Position numbers and translations under genes: made by a program. Of a stretch of DNA of 64,000 bases, positions 19,005-28,548 are shown piece after piece; positions within the stretch are counted from its first letter, which is position 1; each line of letters starts with the position of its first letter. The stretch covers positions 310,001 to 374,000 of the forward strand of contig CAWIJJ010000001.1 of NCBI GenBank assembly GCA_963836425.1, given 5' to 3'. Source of the stretch: CAWIJJ01 sp963836425. GTDB lineage: Bacteria > Acidobacteriota > Terriglobia > Bryobacterales > Bryobacteraceae. The notes under the pieces were generated by a model, which worked only from the letters and a program-made list of their open reading frames with translations, was not told the origin of the DNA and ran no database searches.

Positions 19005-20069
19005 ATGATGTTTCGATTCGCGATAATTATCTGTTCCATCGGTGCCATGGTCTTACCCGGCAGTGCGCAACAGTACCAGCGCCGCGCCTCCATTGTGCGC
19101 GGCGGCTCTTCAAACGAGGGCAAGTGCACCATCGAAGTGGAAGTGGACGGAGCCGCGCAAGTCGAGATCCGCGGCGACCAGGGCACCGTCCGCAATCTCT
19201 CCGGCCAGCCCGCCGTCTGGCGCCGGTTCGAATGCACCGGTCCGATCCCCACCAATCCGACCAGTTTCCGCTTTGAAGGCGTCGATGGCCGCGGCCGCAT
19301 GGACCTCGTCCAGGATCCGCGCAACGGTGGCGCCGCCGTCATCCGCATCGAGGATTCCAAAGGGGGCAGCGAAGGCTACACCTTCGACCTGTTCTGGAAC
19401 GGCCGCGGTGCTGCCTATAGCGGAGGACCCGGCTCCTATCCCGGCCGCGATAACGTCCGGCGCGATAACGACCGGCGCGATAACGACCGCCGCGGCAACG
19501 ACCGGCGCGACAACAACGCCAACGCCGACCGCTACGGCAACAGCCGCTACAACGGCGCCTGGGCCGTCCGCACCTGCCAGCAGGCAGTCCGCGAACGTGC
19601 CATCCGCCAGTTCCGGCCTCACAGCATAGAGTTCCTCGATACCCGCATGGACGACAACCCGGGCCGCAACGACTGGGTCATCGGCCGCCTCGATGTCCTT
19701 CACGGTCCCGGCCAGCCCGAGGAGCGCTTGAGCTTCTCCTGCTCGGTGAACTTCAACAACGGCCGCGTCCGTTCCGTAAACCTCGAACGCGCCACCGGCC
19801 GCTACCCTCACAATGAAGAGGGCCGCTGGTATGGCAACGATCGCGTCTTCAACGTCTGCGAGCAGGCCGTTGAACAGCGCATCCGGCAGGACGGTTACAA
19901 CCGCGTGGATATCCTGTCTACCCGCACCGACGACAACCCCGGCCGCCGCGACTGGATCGTCGGCAACGCCCGCGCCAACCGCGGCCGCAACGACGAGCTC
20001 TTCACCTATTCCTGTTCCGTGGACTTCAACCGCGGCACCGTCCGCTCGGTAGACGTCCGCCGCCACTAA
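19005..20069 (+). CDS. Secreted protein with an internally duplicated C-terminal domain
   Basis: A 354-residue exported protein; the signal peptide follows tandem ATG codons at 19005 and 19008 (MMFRFAIIICSIGAMVLPGSAQ). Residues about 30-135 are beta-rich. Residues about 145-172 are an Arg-Asp-Asn low-complexity linker coded by a 15-base repeat. Two homologous domains of about 75 residues then follow, each with the order Cys-x-x-Ala-Val, an arginine-rich helix, DTRMDDNPGRNDWVIG or STRTDDNPGRRDWIVG, and FSCSVNFNNGRVRSV or YSCSVDFNRGTVRSV. The paired cysteines in each copy probably form a disulphide. No catalytic motif; function unknown. Confidence 0.8.
   Translation: MMFRFAIIICSIGAMVLPGSAQQYQRRASIVRGGSSNEGKCTIEVEVDGAAQVEIRGDQGTVRNLSGQPAVWRRFECTGPIPTNPTSFRFEGVDGRGRMDLVQDPRNGGAAVIRIEDSKGGSEGYTFDLFWNGRGAAYSGGPGSYPGRDNVRRDNDRRDNDRRGNDRRDNNANADRYGNSRYNGAWAVRTCQQAVRERAIRQFRPHSIEFLDTRMDDNPGRNDWVIGRLDVLHGPGQPEERLSFSCSVNFNNGRVRSVNLERATGRYPHNEEGRWYGNDRVFNVCEQAVEQRIRQDGYNRVDILSTRTDDNPGRRDWIVGNARANRGRNDELFTYSCSVDFNRGTVRSVDVRRH
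19445..19516 (+). repeat. 15-base tandem repeat coding the RRDND linker
   Basis: About five copies of a 15-base unit (consensus CGCGATAACGACCGG, with variants) lie in frame within the secreted protein gene and encode RRDND-type pentapeptides. Because the period is a multiple of three, copy-number change would alter the linker length without breaking the frame. Confidence 0.85.
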
Positions 20070-20300
20070 CCCGTCACAGAATAACCGCGCGCGGTCACGG
20101 CTCGAACGCCGTAACCGCGCCGCACCGCGTCCCGTAACCAACACGAAAACCGTTACCACGCCCACCCACTCTCCTATCGCTCCCATAACCGAGACCGTGA
20201 CTGAGCCGCGACCAGACGGAGCGGTCTTCACCACGCGCAACCTGTAAATTTCCGCGTTCCCCCTCTTCCGTCGTCACGGACTTGAAGTATTCTGTTCGCC

Positions 20301-22343
20301 ATGACGAGAGTAGCCTGCTGTCTGTTCGTGCTATCCGCCGCGCTCATGGCCCAGACGGCCGAGACCGCCTTCTTCCGCGGCGTAATGCTGCCCGCCAATG
20401 AGGTCCCCGCCACTACCGTGAGCGCCACCGGCGTAGCCGACCTCATCGCCCACGTAGTCCGCGACAGTTCCGGACAAATCGTCAACGGGACCGTGGATTT
20501 CCTCGTGCGCGTGAACTTCGCCTCGCCCGCCACCGCTACCGGCCTGCACATTCACGAAGGCGCCGCCGGCAGCAATGGCAGCGTCCGCATCGGCACCGAC
20601 CTGAGCGCCGCCAACAGCGTCCCGCTCGCCGCCGGTCCAACCGTCGTGCAGCGTTCCGTGCAGGTCCCCGGAGATAATGCCGCGGCGCTCGCCGCCCTGC
20701 GCGGCATGTTCGATAACCCCTCCGGTTACTACGTCAATATCCACACTTCCGACTTCCCCGGCGGCGCCATTCGCGGCCAGCTTCAACGCGCCGTCGGAAC
20801 CGTCCTAATGGGCCAGATGAGTTCCAATAACGAGGTGCCGCCCGTCAGCCCGCCCGCGGCCGGAACAGCCGTCGTCGTCGCCTTGGGCACTCTCGATGCC
20901 TCCGGCAATCTCACCTCCGGCGAAGTCTACCAGCAGACCACCTATGACACCGGCGACCGCGGCACCTTCACCGGCTTCCACATCCATCTGGGCGGCGCCG
21001 GCGGCAACGGCCCGGTGCTCATCAACTCCCAGATTCCCGCCGGCACCGCCATCGCCGACAACGGAACCGGCAGCGTCGGCCCGTTCTACACCGAGATCGA
21101 TCCCAAGAATCCCCAGCAGGTCCTCGCGTTCGCCAACCTTTTCCTGAATCCCGGCGCCAACTACATCAATATCCACACCAACCAGCACGGCGGCGGCGTC
21201 ATGCGCGCCCAACTACGCCCCACCGAAGCCCTCACCTTCCCCGTTCTGATGAGTTCGGCCAATGAGCCGAACGGAACCACCGTCGCCGCCACCGCCCCGG
21301 CCGAAATCACCGCCCGCGTGTTGCGCAATGAGGACGGCAGCATCGCCGCCGGCGCCGTGTTCTTCGATGTGAACTACCGCCTGCCGGGCGCCGCGCAGAT
21401 CTCCGGCCTCCACATTCATGACGGAGCCGCCGGCGCCAACGGTCCCGTCACCATCGGCATGATCCCGCAGAACGCCCCACCCTTCGCCACCGCCACCGGC
21501 TTCGGCAACTTCTATAACTGGACCCAGGCCGTTTCCAATGTCGCCATCCTGGAGGACATCAGCAAGAATCCCGAAAATCACTACGTCAACATCCACACCT
21601 CCACCGACGGCGGCGGCGCAGCCCGCGCGCAGCTCGTAACCGCCAATAACTCGGTTCCCTCCATAGGCGCTGCCATTGCCGCGAACCTCGACTCCAAAGC
21701 CACCACCGTCGCGCCCGGCGGCTTGATCACCATCTTCGGCGACAACATGGCCAAGGTCGCGGGCGACCTGAGCGGCTGGCAGGGACGGAACCTCCCCCGC
21801 TCGCTCAACGGCGTCAGCGTCACCATAGCCGGCCGCCCCGCCCCCCTGCTGTACGTCTCCAAAACCCAGATCAACGCCCAGGTGCCCGTGGACGTGCCCG
21901 TCGGCGCCCAGCAGGTCGTGGTCACGAACGGTGCCGGAGCCGGCTCGTCGTTCGACGTAACCGTGGCCGCGGCAGCCCCGGCCATCTTCTTCTACCCTTC
22001 GCCGGCGCTGCTCAAGAACGCCGACTTCTCGCTCATCGATGAAAACAACAAGGTGGGCCCGGGCGAGGCGGTGCTGGTCTATGCCACCGGTCTCGGCGCC
22101 ACCACCCCCGCTGTCACCACCGGCGGCCTGGTCCAGCCTGCCCAAACCCTGCCGTCCGTTTCCGGCGTCACGGTCACGGTAAACGGACAGCAGATCCCGG
22201 CCCTCTCGGCGGTAGCCGCGCCCGGCTATGCCGGCGTCTACCAGGTCGCCTTTGCCGTGCCGTCCGGCGTAACCGGCAGCGTGCCCGTTGTCATCCAGCA
22301 GGGCGCCAGCCGCTCCAACACCGTCAACCTGGCCGTAAAATAG
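20301..22343 (+). CDS. Secreted triple-CHRD protein with Solibacter-type C-terminal domain
   Basis: A 680-residue exported protein (signal MTRVACCLFVLSAALMAQ). Three CHRD domains (about 22-155, 165-305 and 310-440) are recognisable from the repeated pair 'GLHIHEGAAGSNG' or 'FHIHLGGAGGNG' and 'YYVNIHTSDFPGGAIRGQL' or 'YINIHTNQHGGGVMRAQL', as in chordin-like domains. Residues about 455-680 form the TIGR03437-type domain found in large numbers in Solibacter: APGGLITIFGDNMA, INAQVPVDVPVG, VLVYATGLGATTPA and VYQVAFAVPSG. CHRD proteins are thought to be extracellular adhesion or matrix proteins. A dispersed hairpin with a T-run follows the gene. Confidence 0.9.
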   Translation: MTRVACCLFVLSAALMAQTAETAFFRGVMLPANEVPATTVSATGVADLIAHVVRDSSGQIVNGTVDFLVRVNFASPATATGLHIHEGAAGSNGSVRIGTDLSAANSVPLAAGPTVVQRSVQVPGDNAAALAALRGMFDNPSGYYVNIHTSDFPGGAIRGQLQRAVGTVLMGQMSSNNEVPPVSPPAAGTAVVVALGTLDASGNLTSGEVYQQTTYDTGDRGTFTGFHIHLGGAGGNGPVLINSQIPAGTAIADNGTGSVGPFYTEIDPKNPQQVLAFANLFLNPGANYINIHTNQHGGGVMRAQLRPTEALTFPVLMSSANEPNGTTVAATAPAEITARVLRNEDGSIAAGAVFFDVNYRLPGAAQISGLHIHDGAAGANGPVTIGMIPQNAPPFATATGFGNFYNWTQAVSNVAILEDISKNPENHYVNIHTSTDGGGAARAQLVTANNSVPSIGAAIAANLDSKATTVAPGGLITIFGDNMAKVAGDLSGWQGRNLPRSLNGVSVTIAGRPAPLLYVSKTQINAQVPVDVPVGAQQVVVTNGAGAGSSFDVTVAAAAPAIFFYPSPALLKNADFSLIDENNKVGPGEAVLVYATGLGATTPAVTTGGLVQPAQTLPSVSGVTVTVNGQQIPALSAVAAPGYAGVYQVAFAVPSGVTGSVPVVIQQGASRSNTVNLAVK

Positions 22344-22366
22344 CACCGGCAGAAACAAGGGGATGG

Positions 22367-22419
22367 AGCCCGGACCCTGGCACCGCACACGCGATGCCCG
22401 CCGGGCTGCGTCCCTTTTT
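22367..22419 (+). terminator. Possible rho-independent terminator after the CHRD gene
   Basis: Arms AGCCCGG (22367-22373) and CCGGGCT (22401-22407) can pair around a 27-base loop, followed by GCGTCCC and five T (22415-22419). It lies 24 bases after the CHRD stop. The long loop makes it a moderate candidate. Confidence 0.4.
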
Positions 22420-22949
22420 CACTCCGTCAGTTCATCCCGGTCAAGTTTTTTTGCGTCCCGTTTTCAATCACTTCCCGCCCCGCCGCCCCGCCCGCCCTTC
22501 CCTCGTCTGCTACTGTCTTTAACGGAAGCAGTCGCCCACCGCGCCGCTTCTCAACAAAGCTCTTCTTCGTGGCCACGAAGCGTTGCATGTTCGGTGGAAC
22601 TGAGCTCCCTGTAAGCCCGTGAACGGCTGAACGGCTGCCACTCCCGTAGATGGAGCCGGCGGGGAGACCTTGGATTCGAATCCATAACATCCTTTGGAGT
22701 GCGGATAGCGCTGATCGCCGTCCCATCGGGTTTCAGAGAGCGAGTCATCGAATCGACAGCGTAAAAGTAACGCTATTCAGCGATTCCAATGCGCAACGAA
22801 GATGCCGCTCAATTCACTGGCGGCCGGATACGCACGGCGATAAGTCCGAAAGCCCCGGCCGCCGCAACGGCGATCTCCTCCTCCTCGCGGCACACGTGTG
22901 CCCGCCGCAGCCCGACAGACCCCTCCTAACTTGCGGCACAATAGATGGG
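22420..22949. other. Gene-free spacer before the prolyl oligopeptidase
   Basis: About 530 bases without a supported gene. Open frames on both strands (for example minus-strand 22427-22726) have no signal peptide, domain or ribosome site. A palindromic TGGATTCGAATCCA at about 22671-22684 resembles a tRNA T-arm, but no cloverleaf could be built around it. The start of the next gene at 22950 is preceded by ordinary GC-rich sequence. Confidence 0.4.
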
Positions 22950-25055
22950 ATGCCCAACTCCCGAATTGCCCTTGGGTGTACCGCCCTCTTCGTTATGTCC
23001 CTGCACGCCCAAACCTCGCCCGCGCCGCCCGTCGCCCCAGCCCATGACCACCGCGAAACACGTCATGGCGCCACCGTCACGGACAACTATTTCTGGCTTC
23101 GCGAGAAAGAGAATCCCGAGGTCGTCAAATACCTCGAGGCTGAGAATACCTACACCGAAGCGCTCACCTCCGGCCTCAAGCCGTTCCAGGATTCGCTCTA
23201 CACGGAAATGCTGGGCCGCATCAAGCAGACCGACCTCGAAGTGCCCGTCCGCCGCGGCGGCTATCTCTATTACAACCGCACCGAGGAAGGTAAACAGTAT
23301 CCCATCCGCTGCCGCCGCAAGGGCAACATGCAGGCCCCCGAGGAAATCGTGCTTGACCCCAACGAGCTCGCCAAAACGCACAAGTTCGTGGGCATCGGCG
23401 GCACCTCCCTCAGCGACGACGGCAATCTCATCGCCTACGCCGTCGATTTCACCGGCTTCCGCCAGTACTCGCTCCAGGTCAAGGACCTGCGCACCGGCGC
23501 CACCCTGCCCGACACCACCGAGCGCGTCACCAGCCTCGAATTCGCCGCCGACAACCGGACCCTCTTCCTCACCACCGAGGATCCCGTCACCAAGCGTTCC
23601 GACAAGCTCTGGCGCCACGTCCTCGGCACCGGCTCCTTCGAGCCCATTTACGAAGAGAAGGACGAGCTGTACGACATCGGCATCGGGAAGACGCGCGACA
23701 AAAAGTACCTGCTGCTCGGCATCGAGGCCAAGGACACCACCGAATGGCGCTACCTGCCCGCCGCCTCCCCGCAATCGGCCTTCACCGTCTTTCTGCCGCG
23801 TAAGAAAGACCACCGCTATTACATCGATCACCGCGAAGGACTCTTCTATATCCGCACCAACCGCGACGGCGTCAACTTCTCCATCATGACCGCCCCCGCC
23901 TCCGACCCCGCCCCGAAGAACTGGAAGACCTTCCTCGCCCACCGCAAGGACGTCCTGCTCGCCGACATGGACCTGTTCCGCGACTTCGCCGTCTCGGTCG
24001 AAAAGTCCAATGCCGTCAACCGGCTCCGCATTTATAACTTCCAGAAGAAGACCTGGACCGATATCGCCTTTCCCGAGACCGTCTATGCGGCCACCCCGGG
24101 CGGCACCCCCGAATATGACTCCACCACTTACCGCTATAACTACCAGAGCTTCGTCACTCCTTCGAGCGTCTACGATTACGACGTGACCACCGGTAAGTCG
24201 CAGTTACTGAAGCGGCAGGAAGTGCTCGGCGGTTATGACCCGTCGCAATACGCGACCGAGCGCCTGTGGGCCACCGCGCGCGACGGCACCAGGATACCGG
24301 TTTCCATCGTCTACAAGAAGGGCTTTCCCCGCGACGGCAAGGGCGCCCTCCTGCTCTACGGCTACGGCTCCTACGGCTACGGCACGCAGCCCGGCTTCTC
24401 CAGCGCCCGCCTCAGCCTGCTCGACCGCGGCATGGCCTTCGCCGTGGCGCATATCCGCGGCGGCGACGAAATGGGCTGGCAATGGCGCCTCGACGGCATG
24501 CTCATGAAAAAGAAGAATACGTTCTTCGATTTCGTCGATACCGCCGAATACCTCGTCAACCAGAAGTGGACCTCCAGGGAACGCCTGGTCATTGAAGGCG
24601 GCAGCGCCGGCGGCCTGCTCATGGGCGCCGTCGTCAATCTCCGCCCCGACCTGTTCCGCGCCGTGCACCTGGCCGTCCCCTTCGTGGATGTGATGAACAC
24701 CATGATGGACGCCACCCTGCCACTTACCGTGGGCGAGTATCTCGAATGGGGCAACCCCAATGAAAAGGCCGCCTACGATTACATGAAGACTTACAGCCCC
24801 TACGATAACCTGGAGAAGCGCAGTTACCCCGCCATGCTGGTCACCACCAGCTTCAACGACAGCCAGGTCATGTACTGGGAGCCGGCCAAGTATGTGGCGC
24901 GCCTCCGCACCCTCAAGACCGATCACAACCCGCTGCTGCTCAAAATCAAGATGGAGCCCGCGGGCCACGGAGGCGCCTCCGGCCGTTACGACCGCCTCCA
25001 CGATACGGCCTTCGAGTACGCCTGGATGCTCTCCGAGGTCGGAATTACCAAATAG
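22950..25055 (+). CDS. Prolyl oligopeptidase family serine peptidase (S9A)
   Basis: A 701-residue exported peptidase. The signal peptide is MPNSRIALGCTALFVMSLHAQ. A seven-bladed propeller region (about 80-410, starting DNYFWLREKENPEV) is followed by the alpha/beta hydrolase domain. The catalytic Ser is in GGSAGGLLMG, Asp in NDSQVMYWEP and His in PAGHGGASGR, the S9A order. Such enzymes cleave short peptides after proline or basic residues. The start ATG at 22950 is chosen because it directly heads the signal peptide; a longer frame from 22650 has no such features. The SEFIR gene follows 14 bases after the stop and may be co-transcribed. Confidence 0.93.
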   Translation: MPNSRIALGCTALFVMSLHAQTSPAPPVAPAHDHRETRHGATVTDNYFWLREKENPEVVKYLEAENTYTEALTSGLKPFQDSLYTEMLGRIKQTDLEVPVRRGGYLYYNRTEEGKQYPIRCRRKGNMQAPEEIVLDPNELAKTHKFVGIGGTSLSDDGNLIAYAVDFTGFRQYSLQVKDLRTGATLPDTTERVTSLEFAADNRTLFLTTEDPVTKRSDKLWRHVLGTGSFEPIYEEKDELYDIGIGKTRDKKYLLLGIEAKDTTEWRYLPAASPQSAFTVFLPRKKDHRYYIDHREGLFYIRTNRDGVNFSIMTAPASDPAPKNWKTFLAHRKDVLLADMDLFRDFAVSVEKSNAVNRLRIYNFQKKTWTDIAFPETVYAATPGGTPEYDSTTYRYNYQSFVTPSSVYDYDVTTGKSQLLKRQEVLGGYDPSQYATERLWATARDGTRIPVSIVYKKGFPRDGKGALLLYGYGSYGYGTQPGFSSARLSLLDRGMAFAVAHIRGGDEMGWQWRLDGMLMKKKNTFFDFVDTAEYLVNQKWTSRERLVIEGGSAGGLLMGAVVNLRPDLFRAVHLAVPFVDVMNTMMDATLPLTVGEYLEWGNPNEKAAYDYMKTYSPYDNLEKRSYPAMLVTTSFNDSQVMYWEPAKYVARLRTLKTDHNPLLLKIKMEPAGHGGASGRYDRLHDTAFEYAWMLSEVGITK

Positions 25056-25069
25056 GCGCGCCATCCGCC

Positions 25070-28000
25070 ATGGAACCCGCGCCGCCCAAGGTCTTCGTCA
25101 GCTACAGTCACGATTCGCCCGGGCACGAGGCGCGCGTGCTGGAGCTTTGCGATCGCCTTCGCGCGGACGGCATCGACGCCATCCTCGATCAGTACGAGCC
25201 CTTCCCGCGGCAGGGCTGGATTCGCTGGATGGACGAGCAGTTGGAAACGGCGCGGTTCGTGCTGGTGGTGTGCACCGAGACGTACAGCCGCCGCGCCGGC
25301 CTCGGCGCCACCTACGAAGCCGGCATCATCCAGCAGCTTCTCTATAACACCGGCGGCATGAATGATAAGTTCCTTCCCGTGATCTTCACCGCGGAGGACC
25401 GCGCGCATGTTCCCCTCGCCCTACAGCGCTACCGCAACTTTCTGCTGCCCGCCGGCTACGACGATCTGTATCGCGTCCTCAATCCGGACAGCGGCCGCCT
25501 GCGCGCGCTGCCGCGGAAGCAGCCGAAAGCCGACTTCCGCAACGCGCTGTGGAACGTACCCGCGGCCAATCCCTTCTTTACCGCGCGCGAAAATTACCTC
25601 GAGGAAATCCACCGGACCTTGACGCAAGATAAGGCCGCCGCAATCGCCGGCATCGGCGGAATCGGAAAAACGCAAATCGCCATCGAATATGCGCACCGTC
25701 ACCGCGGCGAATACGAAGCAGTGCTGTGGACGGGCGCCGATGCGGACTCGCCGCTCCACTCGGGGTTTGCGACCCTCGCGGCGGTGCTCGATCTGCCGGA
25801 GCGCAATGAGAAGGAACTGAGCGCCGTGGCGGCGGCGGTCACGCGCTGGTTCGAATCGCATTCCGGATGGCTGCTGGTTCTCGATAACCTGGACACGCTC
25901 GACGACCTGAACGCGGTCCGCCGGTTGATTCCCCCGGGCGCGACGGGCCATCTTCTCATCACCACCAGGCTGAAGGTCGGCGGGCGCATCGCGAAACAGG
26001 TAGACATCGAGGAGATGAACGCGCACGATGGCGCGCTGTTCCTGCTGCGCCGCGCGGGCGTGATTGCGCGCGGCGCCGCGCTCGAAGCGGCCACGGCCGC
26101 CGACCGGCAGGCTGCCGAAACGATCTCCAAAGAAGTGGACGGGCTTCCGCTCGCGCTCGACCAGGCCGGAGCATTCATCGAGGAGACGCCGTCCACCCTG
26201 GCGGAGTACCTGGATCTCTACCGCACGGAAGGCGCCCGTCTGCGCGCGCTGCGGGGGGACATGGCCCTGGAGCATGCTTCGGTGACGGTGACCTTTTCGC
26301 TGGCGTTCTCGCGCCTGACAGCAAAGAATCCCGCCGCGGCCGACCTCGTGCGGGCCTGCGCGTTTCTGGCGCCCGGACGCGATACCCGAAAGGATCTTCA
26401 CAGAAGGCGAATTGAATGTGGCAGCGAGCCCGCTCGACTTCGCAGAAGCGCTGCGCGACGCGGGACGATTCGCGCTGCTCCGCAGGGATGCTGCCGCCAG
26501 GACACTCGACATGCACCGCCAGGTGCAGGAAGTGCTGAAGGACGAGATGAAGCCGGGGACCCGGCGTTTCTGGGCAGAACGGGTGGTCGAGGCGTTGGCT
26601 GAGGTTTTTCCATCCGTCGAATTTCGAAACTGGCCCCAATGCGAAGAGCTTCTGCCGCACGCCAGGCTGGTATCGGGTGATATCACGGCATTCCGGCTGG
26701 AAACCGAAGCAGCGGGCCGGCTCCTGGACGAAACGGCTTGCTACCTGATCGGATCGCGCAGAATACGCGGAAGCCGAGCCGCTGTACCAGCGCGCCCTTG
26801 CCATCCGCGAGAAGGCACTCGGGGCCGACCACCCCGACACCGCCACCAGCCTCAACAACCTGGCGGAGCTCTACCGCAATTGGGGCCGGTATGCGGAAGC
26901 CGAGCCGCTGTACCAGCGCGCCCTTGCCATCCGCGAGAAGGCACTGGGGCCGGACCACCCCGACACCGCCGGCAGCCTCAACAACCTGGCGGAGCTCTAC
27001 CGCAATCAGGGCCGGTATGCGGAAGCCGAGCCGCTGTACCAGCGCGCCCTTGCCATCCGCGAGAAGGCGCTGGGGCCGGACCACCCCGACACCGCCACCA
27101 GCCTCAATAACCTGGCGGAGCTCTACTGCAACCAGGGCCGGTATGCGGAAGCCGAGCCGTTGTACCAGCGCTCCCTTGCCATCCGCGAGAAGGCACTGGG
27201 GCCGGACCACCCCGACACCGCCACCAGCCTCAACAACCTGGCGTTGCTCTACCGCAACCAGGGCCGGTATGCGGAAGCCGAGCCGCTGTACCAGCGCTCC
27301 CTTGCCATCTGCGAGAAGGCACTGGGGCCCGACCACCCCGACGCCGCCACCAGCCTCAACAACCTGGCGGAGCTCTACCGCAATCAGGGCCGGTATGCGG
27401 AAGCCGAGCCGCTGTACCAGCGCGCCCTTGCCATCCGCGAGAAGGCACTGGGGCCCGACCACCCCGACACCGCCACCAGCCTCAACAACCTGGCGGGGCT
27501 CTACGACACACAGGGCCGGTATGCGGAAGCCGAGCCGCTGTACCAGCGCGCCCTTGCCATCCGCGAGAAGGCACTGGGGCCCGACCACCCCGACACCGCC
27601 AGCAGCCTCAACAACCTGGCGTTGCTGTACCACAACCAGGGCCGGTACGCGGAAGCCGAGCCGCTGTACCGGCGCGCCCTTGCCATCTGCGAGAAGGCGC
27701 TGGGCCCCGACCACCCCGACACGGCCACCAGCCTCAACAACCTGGCGGGGCTCTACGACACCCAGGGCCGGTACGCGGAGGCCGAGCCGCTGTACCAGCG
27801 CTCCCTTGCCATCCGCGAGAAGGCACTGGGCCCCGACCACCCCGACACCGCCACCAGCCTCAACAACCTGGCGTTGCTCTACCGCAACCAGGGCCGGTAT
27901 GACGAAGCCGAGCCGCTGTACCGGCGCGCCCTTGCCATCCGCGAGAAGGCACTGGGGCCCGACCACCCCGACACCGCCACCAGCCTCAACAACCTGGCGG

Positions 28001-28533
28001 TGCTCTACGACAACCAGGGCCGGTATGCGGAAGCCGAGCCGCTGTACCAGCGCGCCCTTGCCATCCGCGAGAAGGCGCTGGGGCCGGACCACCCCGACAC
28101 CGCCACCAGCCTCAACAACCTGGCGTTGCTCTACGAGCAACCAGGGCCGGTATGCGGAAGCCGAGCCGCTGTACCAGCGCGCCCTTGCCATCTGCGAGAA
28201 GGCGCTGGGGCCCGACCACCCCGACACCGCCAACAGCCTCAATAACCTGGCGTTGCTCTACTACGATCAGGGCCGGTATGCGGAAGCCGAGCCGCTGTAC
28301 CGGCGCTCCCTTGCCATCCGCGAAAAGGCACTGGGGCCCGACCACCCCGACACCGCCGTCAGCCTCAACAATCTGGCGTTGCTCTACGGCAACCAAGGCC
28401 GGTATGCGGAAGCTGAGCCGCTGTACCAGCGCTCCCTCGCCATCCGCGAGAAAGCCCTGGGGCCAGACCACCCTCCACCGCCACAGCCCGGGCAAATTAC
28501 GCCGCGCTACTCGAAAAGCTTGGCCGCACCTGA
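25070..28533 (+). CDS. SEFIR - NB-ARC - TPR (NLR-like) signalling protein, four frame breaks
   Basis: The N-terminal 150 residues are a SEFIR/TIR-like domain (KVFVSYSHDSPGHE, DAILDQYEPFPRQGWIRWM, VLVVCTETYSRR). Next is an NB-ARC-type STAND ATPase: P-loop AGIGGIGKTQIAIEY, Walker B WLLVLDNLDT, GHLLITTR, and GLPLALDQAGAFIEE. The C-terminal half has 14 kinesin-light-chain-like TPRs of 42 residues (GRYAEAEPLYQRALAIREKA type). Single-base breaks occur near 26378 (extra G), 26752 (extra G), 28134 (extra base) and 28468 (one C missing). Correcting them gives one product of about 1150 residues ending LLEKLGRT at TGA 28531-28533. The plan matches prokaryotic NLR-like conflict proteins in which ligand sensing by the repeats would activate the SEFIR effector; that role is inference. 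Confidence 0.85.
26763..28500 (+). repeat. Fourteen 126-base tandem repeats (TPR units)
   Basis: The TPR part of the SEFIR-NB-ARC gene consists of 14 direct repeats of 126 bases (first units at 26763, 26889, 27015; last at about 28401). Neighbouring copies are close to identical at DNA level; differences cluster at a few codons (ALA/SLA, AIR/AIC, AELYRN/ALLYRN/AGLYDT, EPLYQ/EPLYR). The 126-base period is in frame, so recombination could change repeat number without breaking the frame. Confidence 0.95.
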
Positions 28534-28548
28534 CCTGCGGCGCTTGCC

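Noticed and set aside
22640..22690. Possible tRNA gene or tRNA remnant around TGGATTCGAATCCA
   Set aside because: The T-arm-like palindrome is there, but no acceptor stem, D-arm or anticodon stem of correct spacing can be formed on either strand.
22427..22726. Minus-strand 99-codon open frame in the spacer
   Set aside because: No ribosome site, no recognisable motif and a composition unlike the neighbouring genes.
26683..28242. Antisense 519-codon repeat protein
   Set aside because: It is the reverse-strand shadow of the 126-base TPR repeats; the plus strand encodes canonical TPR motifs.
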